A stretch of 6,435 nt of DNA. Origin: Pseudomonadota bacterium. Its GTDB lineage: Bacteria > Myxococcota > Myxococcia > Myxococcales > Vulgatibacteraceae. This document shows positions 1-6,207 of the stretch, in pieces (the first letter of the stretch is position 1; the number at the start of each line of letters is the position of its first letter). Location: contig JAEZJH010000106.1 in NCBI GenBank assembly GCA_023436385.1, positions 1 through 6,435 on the forward strand, in the 5' to 3' direction. Below the pieces are notes generated by a model, which ran no database searches, was not told the origin of the DNA, and saw only the letters and a program-made list of their open reading frames with translations. The translations under genes and the position numbers were made by a program.

Positions 1-1
1 C

Positions 2-2608
2 TCCGAGGAGGAGGGGCTCCGGATCCGCGCGCGCTCGGGCCACTTCGACCTGGCCCACATCGCCTCGCGGATCGCCGGCCTGCCCCTGGCCGGCGCCGGG
101 CCGCTCGACGCGGTGATCGCCGGGCCCTACTCCGACCCGCTGATCACCGGCTCCCTCCGCCTCGCCGGGGCGCGCCTCTTCTCCGCGGAGCTAGGCACGG
201 TGGGGGCGACGGTGACCTCCCGCCCCGGCGACGGCACCCTCGACTTCGAGGGGATCGACGGCCGCTACCGCGACACCGCCTACGCCGGCACGGTGCGCCT
301 GGTCCTGGGCGGCCGCGCCACCCTCGACGCGCAGGTTTCCGCGCGCGAGGGCGGCCAGATCGGCGACGCCTTCCACGCCACCCGCGGCCTGATCGAGCCC
401 CTGGCCTGGCTCCACGACAACGTCACGGGCCGGATCACCCGGCTCGAGGGCCGCGTCACCGGCCCCTTCGATCGCCTCGCCGCCGAGGGCCGGGTCGAGG
501 TCGCCGCCGGCACGCTCCTCACCCGCCCGTTCGACGAGCTGGCGGTGAGCTTGAAGCTGGTCGACGGCCAGCGCCTCGAGTTCGCGGAGGCGACGCTCGC
601 CCGGCACGAGGGGATCGCCCGCGGCATCGGCGCGGTCCACTTCCCCGTCAAGGGCCCGGCCACCGTCGACGTCACCGTCGACGCCCGCGGCCTGCCGATC
701 CGCGAGCTCTTGGGCGGCTTCGCGGAGACCATCGATCTCACCGGCGGCGTCGGCGGCCGGCTCCACCTCCGGGGCCCCTTCGAGGCGCTGGCGCTCTCCG
801 GCGAGCTCCACGCCGACCGCCTCGGCGCCGCGGGCGTCGCGCTCCCCGCCGCCCGGCTCTCCCTCGAGGACCAGGGCGGCGAGGTGATCGTCCGGGGTCC
901 GGTGGTGGGCGCGGGCCGCCTCGCCGGCTCGCTCCGCCTCGTCTCCGGCCTCCCCTTCGACGCCAGCTTTGACCTCGACGTCGACGACCTCGCCCGCTAC
1001 CTCCCGGAGAGCGCCGGAGTCGGCGGCGCGCTCCGCGGCGTCCTCGAGGCCCGGGGCTCGCTCGAGGATCTCGAGAAGACCAAGGGCAGCGTCGCCCTCG
1101 AGCGCCTGGTCCTGGCGGTGGGCGACTACCGGGTGGAGAACGACGGCCCGGTCAACGCCAGCTACGACGGTCCCTCCTTCCTGCTCCACGGACTCACCGC
1201 CCGGGGCGAGAACACGGAACTCTCCCTCCGCGGCGGCCGCTCCGTCGACGGCCGCTTCGACCTCGGCGCCCACGGCACCTTCGACGCCCGCCTGGTCGCC
1301 ATGCTGGTGCCGGAGATCGAGCACGCCACCGGCGTCGTCGAGCTGAAGGCGGCGCTCACCGGCACCGGCTCCCGGCCGTCGCTGGTGGGCTCGGCGGAGG
1401 TGCGCCGCGGCGCCTTCCGGGTGAAGGCGCTGCCGCTCTCCGTGCGACAGCTGGACGCGCAGGTCGCCTTCTCGCAGAACCGGGTGATCGTCGAGGACGC
1501 CACCTTCCTCGCCAACGGCGGCGCCTCCCGCCTCCACGGGACGGTGGGGATCCACTCCTGGGCGCCCTCGCTCTTCGAGCTGACCGCCGACGTCGAGCGG
1601 GCCAGCTGGGCCTTCCCGGCGGACTTCCCGGCGGTGGTCTCCGGGCGGCTCCACTTCACCGGGGCCTGGCCGGATCGGCTGCTCCTCTCCGGCGTGCTCA
1701 ACGTCGACCGCCTCCGCTACGCGCAGGAACTCGACCTCGAGGCGATGGTCCTCGACTTCGGCCGGAAGGTGCAGCAGGCGCCGGCGGCCGCCGACCGGGA
1801 GTGGCTCCGCCTCGACCTCGATCTGATCGGCGGGAACGACATGCGGATCGAGAACAACCTTCTCCGCGCCGAGTTGCAGTTCGTCGCCCCGCCGGGCGCC
1901 CGGGACGGCCGGCTCAAGGTGGTCGGCTCGAACCTCCGGGTCGGGATGCTCGGCTCGGTGGAGATCGTCGAGGGGCTGGCCTTCTTCCGCGGGAACGAGT
2001 ACCGGCTGCGGCAGGGCGTGATCGGCTTCGCCCACCGGGACCGGATCGATCCGGAGATCGACTTCACCGCGGAGACGGACGTGCGCGAGTACCGGGTGGT
2101 GGTCCACGGCTTTGGCCGCCTCGCCTCGGAGACCGGCGCCGGCTTCCAGCTCCAGCTCACCTCCGATCCGCCGCTGCCCCGGGCCGACGTGCTGACGCTG
2201 CTGACCTTCGGGATCACCTCCCGCGATCCCACCGCCGGCGCCAACGCCGCCGCCGGCGCCGGCGTGGCCGCGGAGGCGCTCTGGAAGGTTTCCGGCCTCG
2301 ATGCCCAGGTGCGTCGCTGGCTCCCCGACTCGGAGGTGTTCCGCGATCCGACGGTGAACGTCACCAGCCAGTACTCGGAGATCACCGGCCAGCTCGAGCC
2401 CACCGCCTCCTTCGAAACCAAGTTCCTCGACGAGCGGCTGCGCCTCAAGGCCTCGACACCCTTCGCCACGCCCAAGGGCCGGCGGGCGTCGGCCGAATAC
2501 CGGGTCGACGAGCACCTCTCCGGCCAGCTCCTCTGGGAGAACGAGGAGACGGGCTACGAGGCGGGCGATCTCGGTGTCGATCTCAAGCTCCGGTGGGAGT
2601 GGGAGTGA
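2..2608 (+). CDS. tamB: TamB-family translocation/assembly module protein, C-terminal 868 residues (5' end outside window)
   Basis: TamB proteins are anchored in the inner membrane and span the periplasm as a long beta-sheet groove. They work with an Omp85 partner in outer-membrane protein assembly and, in newer work, in phospholipid transport. The reading frame is open from the first bases to a TGA at 2606-2608, so the true start and the N-terminal anchor lie upstream; a GTG at 113 is only an internal codon. Visible residues 1 to about 560 are beta-rich, with a recurring Gly-containing unit about every 100 residues. The last third matches the TamB C-terminal domain (DUF490): a stretch around GNEYRLRQGVIGF, then IDPEIDFTAETDVREYRV, then the hallmark LTSDPPLPRADVLTLLTFG (visible residues 719-737). 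The end is strand-rich, finishing RWEWE. The stop overlaps the Omp85 start by 4 nt, which supports a TamA-TamB-like pairing. Family assignment is secure; the exact cargo is unknown. Confidence 0.92.
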   Translation, partial: SEEEGLRIRARSGHFDLAHIASRIAGLPLAGAGPLDAVIAGPYSDPLITGSLRLAGARLFSAELGTVGATVTSRPGDGTLDFEGIDGRYRDTAYAGTVRLVLGGRATLDAQVSAREGGQIGDAFHATRGLIEPLAWLHDNVTGRITRLEGRVTGPFDRLAAEGRVEVAAGTLLTRPFDELAVSLKLVDGQRLEFAEATLARHEGIARGIGAVHFPVKGPATVDVTVDARGLPIRELLGGFAETIDLTGGVGGRLHLRGPFEALALSGELHADRLGAAGVALPAARLSLEDQGGEVIVRGPVVGAGRLAGSLRLVSGLPFDASFDLDVDDLARYLPESAGVGGALRGVLEARGSLEDLEKTKGSVALERLVLAVGDYRVENDGPVNASYDGPSFLLHGLTARGENTELSLRGGRSVDGRFDLGAHGTFDARLVAMLVPEIEHATGVVELKAALTGTGSRPSLVGSAEVRRGAFRVKALPLSVRQLDAQVAFSQNRVIVEDATFLANGGASRLHGTVGIHSWAPSLFELTADVERASWAFPADFPAVVSGRLHFTGAWPDRLLLSGVLNVDRLRYAQELDLEAMVLDFGRKVQQAPAAADREWLRLDLDLIGGNDMRIENNLLRAELQFVAPPGARDGRLKVVGSNLRVGMLGSVEIVEGLAFFRGNEYRLRQGVIGFAHRDRIDPEIDFTAETDVREYRVVVHGFGRLASETGAGFQLQLTSDPPLPRADVLTLLTFGITSRDPTAGANAAAGAGVAAEALWKVSGLDAQVRRWLPDSEVFRDPTVNVTSQYSEITGQLEPTASFETKFLDERLRLKASTPFATPKGRRASAEYRVDEHLSGQLLWENEETGYEAGDLGVDLKLRWEWE
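2595..2608 (+). promoter_or_regulatory. Ribosome binding site and 4-nt stop/start overlap between tamB and the Omp85 gene
   Basis: GGGAG at 2595-2599 sits 5 nt before a GTG at 2605. The GTG shares four bases (GTGA, 2605-2608) with the tamB stop codon. In-frame GTGs at 2593 and 2599 lack a Shine-Dalgarno at a good distance. Starting at 2605 gives a clean signal peptide (MSLLPAIVLAALAAAPA). The overlap suggests translational coupling of the two genes. Confidence 0.75.
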
Positions 2609-5600
2609 GCCTGCTTCCGGCCATCGTGCTGGCGGCGTTGGCCGCGGCGCCGGCGGACACGGGCGATCCCACCGTGGGGGCGGCGGTGGACGAGGCCGCC
2701 CTGGCGACGGAGCGGACCCTCGAGCACGGGACGATCCTCGCGCCCCTGCCCGGCGAGCTGCCGCCGGCGGATGCGCCCTTGGTGGTCGGGGTGGAGGTCC
2801 GGGCGCCGCCGGGAATGGAGCCGTCGGAGTACGAGGCGCTGATCGCGGTGAGTCCGGGGGAGCGACTCTCCCGCCGGGCGATCCGCCGGACCGTGCAGCG
2901 GCTCTACGAGCTGGGCCGTTTCGCGAATGTCTCCGTTTTCTCCCGGGAGGCGCCGGGGGGCGTGGCGCTCACCTTCGTGCTCGAGGCGCGGCAGACGGTG
3001 GCCGCGGTGACGGTGGAGGGGACCCGCCGGCTCTCCGAGGAGCGGCTCCGGAAGGCCGCCGGGCTGGGGGAGGGCGACGAGTTCGCGGCGGACCGGATCG
3101 AGGCGGCGGGGGCGCGCCTGGCCGCGGCGCTGGCCCGGGTCGGCTTCGAGGAGGCCAAGGTCCGGGCGGAGGTGGAGGGCGAGGCGAGCGTCTCCGTCCG
3201 CCTGGTGGTCGAGGACGGTCCGGCGACCACGGTGACCGACGTCGCCTTCGTCGGGGATCCGGGGCCGGCGGCGCTGGTGCGGAACGCGGTGGCCCTCGGA
3301 CCCGGGCAGCCCCTGGATCTCGACCGGCTGGAGGCGGAGCTCGCCTCGCTCCGGCGCGCCTACCGGGAGGCCGGGCACTACCGGGCCCGGGTCGGGCCGG
3401 CGTCGGTGGAGCGGCAGGGCCGGGGCAAGGTGCGGGTGGTGGTGCCGGTCCGGGCCGGTCCGGCGATCGGCTTCCGGTTCGAGGGGAACCGGGCCTTCGG
3501 CGCGGAACGGCTGGCGGAGCTGCTCGCCTACGACGGCGAGGAGGTGCTCGACCGGGCGATGGTCGAGGAGCTGGCGGCGCGGATCGAGCGGGCGTACCGG
3601 CGCGTGGGGTTCCTCGACGCCCGGGTCTGGACCCGGGAGAAGAGCGCGCCCGACCGGAGCACGGCGACGATCGCCTTCCGGGTGGAGGAGGGGCGGCGGC
3701 TGGTGGTGCGGAAGGTGGTCTTCACCGGCAACCACCGGTTCCGCGACGCGGCGCTCCGGCAGCTGGCGGAGGACGGGCGGGCGGCGAGCCTGGAGAGCGG
3801 GGCGCGGGGGACGCCGACGCGGTCCGGCGAGCTCGACGCGGTGGGGCTCTCCGGCCGGACCCGCACCGTCGACCCGACGCCGCGGCGGGCCAAGCCCCTC
3901 GAGGTCTACGAACCCGAGGCGTACGACCGGGTGGTCGCGGCGATCGCCTACCAGTATCGGGAGGCCGGCTACCTCGACGTGCAGGTGTCGCCGGCGACGG
4001 TGGAGATCGAGGAGGCCCGGCGCCTCGCCACCGTGCGGATCGCCATCCGCGAGGGGCCGCGGACCCGGGTGGCCACCGTGGAGTTCGCCGGGGCCACGGC
4101 GATTCCGGAGGCGGAGCTGGCCGCCGGAGGGCTCCGGGCCGGCGACCCGCTCTCCGAGCGGCGGGTGGAGGAGCGGCGGCTGGGGTTGCGTTCGATCTAC
4201 GAGCGCCGCGGCTACCTGTATGCGCAGGTGGATGCGGAGATCGTCCGGCCCCCGGAGCAGCCCACCGCCGCGGTGGTCCGGTACCGGGTGCGGGAGGGGC
4301 CGCAGGTCCGGGTGGGACGGATCGTGGTGCAGGGGCACCGGCGCACCGCCGAGACGGTGATCCGGGAGACGCTGCTGGTCCGCGAGGGCGGGGTGCTGGG
4401 GAGCGAGGAGCTGGCGGGGAGCCAGCAGGCGCTGATGCGCATCGGGCTGTTCCGGACCGTGGCGGTCCGGCCCCTCGATCCCGACCTGCCGGAGGCGGTG
4501 AAGGACCTGGTCGTCGACGTCCGCGAGCGGCCGGTTCGGTCGGTGGAGGTCGGCGTCGGTCTCTCCATCGCCGACGGTCCCCGCTCCTTCGCGGAGTTCA
4601 CGGAGCGGAACATCTTCGGCCGGAACCTCGAGTTCGGCGCCCGCGGCAAGGTCAACTACCAGGTGTTCCGCCCCGAGGTGCTGGAGCTGCCGCTCTCCCA
4701 GGGCCTCGAGCGCGAGCTCGACCTGGGCCTCCGCTACCCGCGGATCTACGGCCTCCCCGTGCCCCTCGGCGCCCGGCTCGACTTCGTCCACGAACGAGAC
4801 ATCCGCCCCGCCTACCGGCTGAACAAGCTGGGCGGCATCTTCGGCCTCGACTGGCGCGGCGGGCCGCTCGCCGCCTCGCTCCAGTACGAGATCGAGTCGA
4901 ACGAGATCGCCCCCTCCGCCGAACTCGAGGACCTGTATGGCCGGCTCTCCAAGGAAGAGCTGGATCTGTTGCGGTTCCCGGAGGGCGAGACCCTGCTCGG
5001 TAGCTTCCGGCCCTCGCTCTCCCTGGATCTGCGCGACGACCCGGCCGATCCCCACCGCGGCTTCGTCGCCAAGCTCCAGGCCGATCTGGCCCGGGACTTG
5101 GGCCGCCAGGAGCTGACCGTCGATTTCCTGAAGCTCCAGGCCACCGGCACCGGCTACGTGCCCATCTCCCGCCGGACCACCCTCGCCCTCTCCGCCGGCG
5201 CCGGCAAGGTCTTCCCCCTGCACCCGGCGTCCCAGACCATCGCGCCCAAGCGGTTCTTCCTGGGTGGCTCCGGCAGCATCCGCGGCTTCCCCGAGGACGG
5301 CGTCGTCCCCGAGGACACCCGCGAGGACCTCCGGGCCCAGATCGCCGGCTGCGAGGCCCTGCTCTACGGCGAGGGCTGCACCAAGGCCGCCCGCTTCCTC
5401 CAGGACGGCCGCGACGTCCCCAGCGAGGGCGGCGAGGTCTTCGTGTTGTTCCGCGGCGAGCTACGCTTTCCGCTCTACGGCGATCTGATGGGCGGCCTCT
5501 TCGCCGACGCCGGCAACCTCTGGCTCGACCCGTCCAACTTCGACGTCACCGAACTCCGCTCCGCCGTCGGCTTCGGCCTCCGCTACGCGACGCCGGTGGG

Positions 5601-5694
5601 GCCGGTGGCGTTGGACCTCGGCTTCAATCTCAAGCCCGACGAGGTGCTGCACGAGGAGCCGTATTCGCTGCACTTCTCCATCGGGCTGTTCTGA
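2605..5694 (+). CDS. Omp85 (BamA/TamA) family outer-membrane assembly protein with seven predicted POTRA domains
   Basis: A 1029-residue outer-membrane protein that by family would fold or insert beta-barrel proteins, or act as TamB's outer-membrane partner. Residues 1-17 form a signal peptide with no lipobox, followed by a Pro/Ala/Glu-rich linker to about 58. Seven POTRA units follow (about 60-130, 131-206, 207-285, 286-363, 364-484, 485-565, 566-642). Each has the helix-2 turn of type Y..xG[FY], with the Gly at 104, 180, 257, 335, 455, 536 and 614. The barrel starts near 643 with SFAEFTERNIFGRN and contains DLRDDPADPHRGF (808-820) and the L6 motif GGSGSIRGF (887-895). It ends in HFSIGLF, a C-terminal Phe beta-signal. 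E. coli BamA (about 810 residues, five POTRAs) and TamA (about 577, three) are shorter. POTRA5 carries a 40-odd residue insert, and the only cysteines are 916 and 925. Start chosen from the Shine-Dalgarno, the overlap and the signal peptide. The family is certain; whether it acts as BamA or TamA cannot be decided from sequence, though the tamB linkage favours a TamA-like role. Confidence 0.93.
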   Translation: MSLLPAIVLAALAAAPADTGDPTVGAAVDEAALATERTLEHGTILAPLPGELPPADAPLVVGVEVRAPPGMEPSEYEALIAVSPGERLSRRAIRRTVQRLYELGRFANVSVFSREAPGGVALTFVLEARQTVAAVTVEGTRRLSEERLRKAAGLGEGDEFAADRIEAAGARLAAALARVGFEEAKVRAEVEGEASVSVRLVVEDGPATTVTDVAFVGDPGPAALVRNAVALGPGQPLDLDRLEAELASLRRAYREAGHYRARVGPASVERQGRGKVRVVVPVRAGPAIGFRFEGNRAFGAERLAELLAYDGEEVLDRAMVEELAARIERAYRRVGFLDARVWTREKSAPDRSTATIAFRVEEGRRLVVRKVVFTGNHRFRDAALRQLAEDGRAASLESGARGTPTRSGELDAVGLSGRTRTVDPTPRRAKPLEVYEPEAYDRVVAAIAYQYREAGYLDVQVSPATVEIEEARRLATVRIAIREGPRTRVATVEFAGATAIPEAELAAGGLRAGDPLSERRVEERRLGLRSIYERRGYLYAQVDAEIVRPPEQPTAAVVRYRVREGPQVRVGRIVVQGHRRTAETVIRETLLVREGGVLGSEELAGSQQALMRIGLFRTVAVRPLDPDLPEAVKDLVVDVRERPVRSVEVGVGLSIADGPRSFAEFTERNIFGRNLEFGARGKVNYQVFRPEVLELPLSQGLERELDLGLRYPRIYGLPVPLGARLDFVHERDIRPAYRLNKLGGIFGLDWRGGPLAASLQYEIESNEIAPSAELEDLYGRLSKEELDLLRFPEGETLLGSFRPSLSLDLRDDPADPHRGFVAKLQADLARDLGRQELTVDFLKLQATGTGYVPISRRTTLALSAGAGKVFPLHPASQTIAPKRFFLGGSGSIRGFPEDGVVPEDTREDLRAQIAGCEALLYGEGCTKAARFLQDGRDVPSEGGEVFVLFRGELRFPLYGDLMGGLFADAGNLWLDPSNFDVTELRSAVGFGLRYATPVGPVALDLGFNLKPDEVLHEEPYSLHFSIGLF

Positions 5695-5729
5695 CCCACG
5701 GGCGTTGCCCGTGGGTCGGAACAGCCCGA
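5681..5729 (+). terminator. Long hairpin spanning the Omp85 stop codon (possible terminator or mRNA-end/processing element)
   Basis: Positions 5681-5703 pair with 5707-5729 around a GTT loop (5704-5706). This gives 22 Watson-Crick pairs and one internal G-U pair (5692/5718). The inner 11-bp part, GACCCACGGGC, is a perfect inverted repeat. The left arm contains the final IGLF codons and the TGA stop (5692-5694). No T-run follows the right arm; instead the Shine-Dalgarno of the next gene begins 3 nt later. The fold is plain, but a classical intrinsic terminator would need a U-tract. It could instead attenuate read-through into the lipoprotein gene, protect the mRNA 3' end, or be a processing site. 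Confidence 0.55.
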
Positions 5730-5732
5730 GCC

Positions 5733-5737
5733 GGAGG
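5733..5737 (+). promoter_or_regulatory. Ribosome binding site of the lipoprotein gene
   Basis: GGAGG lies 5 nt upstream of the ATG at 5743, a strong Shine-Dalgarno that supports this start. It begins only 3 nt after the right arm of the 23-bp hairpin, so the folded hairpin would sit very close to the ribosome landing site. Confidence 0.75.
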
Positions 5738-5742
5738 CCCGG

Positions 5743-6207
5743 ATGAGATCGATCGCCGCCTTCCTGCTCACCTGCCTACTCGCCGCCTTCGCCTGCTCGA
5801 CCGATTCGGTCGGCGGCAGCGGCGGGACCGGTGGCTCCGGAGGAACGGGCGGAATCGGTGGCACCGAACCCGCCGAGTACCTCGACGACGGCGGGCTCTG
5901 CCGCTCCACCGCGGCCTTCGACGGCTACGGCTGCCCTCCCGCCTTCGAGTCGGCTGATCTCGACCGCTGCGGAACCGCGACCTGCAAGGGCCTCTGCGGC
6001 CGCTGGCTGGCCGCGGAGAACTTCTGTACGCCGTCCCTCGGCTGTTCCTACGACCCCTCCACCGGCGGCCTGGTCGGCGTGGTGATCGTCAGCGACATCC
6101 CGGACTACTGCGGCGGCTTCTCCCGCACCCTGATCCTCGGCGACGGCCACCACGACTGCCGCTACACGGACACGGAGCTCACCCCGGATTGCCCGCTCGT
6201 GGAATAG
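5743..6207 (+). CDS. Putative Cys-rich lipoprotein of unknown function with a Gly-Gly-Ser/Thr tether
   Basis: A 154-residue protein I cannot assign to a named family. Residues 1-17 form a signal peptide (MRSIAAFLLTCLLAAFA) followed by C18. AAFAC is an acceptable but non-ideal lipobox, since Leu is usual at -3 and Phe at -2 is uncommon. Residues 24-41 are six GGX triplets (X is S, T or I), a flexible tether common in surface-exposed or periplasmic lipoproteins of myxobacteria-like organisms. The folded part (about 45-154) holds ten cysteines: 53, 64, 76, 81, 85, 95, 101, 123, 139 and 150. The even number suggests up to five disulfides and an exported, oxidised domain. It contains no catalytic motif I recognise. 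It lies 48 nt after the Omp85 stop, same strand, behind the hairpin, with its own good Shine-Dalgarno. Codon choice is C-ending and matches tamB and the Omp85 barrel. Real gene: likely; lipidation: probable; function: unknown. Confidence 0.8.
   Translation: MRSIAAFLLTCLLAAFACSTDSVGGSGGTGGSGGTGGIGGTEPAEYLDDGGLCRSTAAFDGYGCPPAFESADLDRCGTATCKGLCGRWLAAENFCTPSLGCSYDPSTGGLVGVVIVSDIPDYCGGFSRTLILGDGHHDCRYTDTELTPDCPLVE
5812..5865 (+). repeat. Six GGX-triplet coding repeat (lipoprotein tether)
   Basis: Six consecutive 9-nt units encode Gly-Gly-X with X = Ser, Thr, Ser, Thr, Ile, Thr (residues 24-41 of the lipoprotein). The units differ at synonymous positions, so this is a protein-level low-complexity tether and not a fresh DNA slippage tract. 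Confidence 0.8.

Noticed and set aside
191..2515. Minus-strand open frame of 774 codons opposite tamB
   Set aside because: It is an antisense shadow of a high-GC gene: low-complexity Glu/Gly/Ala/Arg/Pro-rich translation with no domain signature, while the + strand frame has clear TamB motifs.
1801..2604. Upstream in-frame extension of the Omp85 reading frame into tamB
   Set aside because: The extension translates to Arg/Pro-rich shadow sequence overlapping tamB. The GTG at 2605 has a Shine-Dalgarno and gives a proper signal peptide.
2574..5003. Second + strand frame of 809 codons inside the Omp85 gene
   Set aside because: Gly/Arg/Ala-rich frame-shifted reading caused by high GC; no start context or domain.
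2554..5223. Minus-strand open frame of 889 codons opposite the Omp85 gene
   Set aside because: The translation is a Pro/Gly/Arg/His-rich shadow with no recognisable domain; the + strand frame carries a signal peptide, POTRAs and a barrel.
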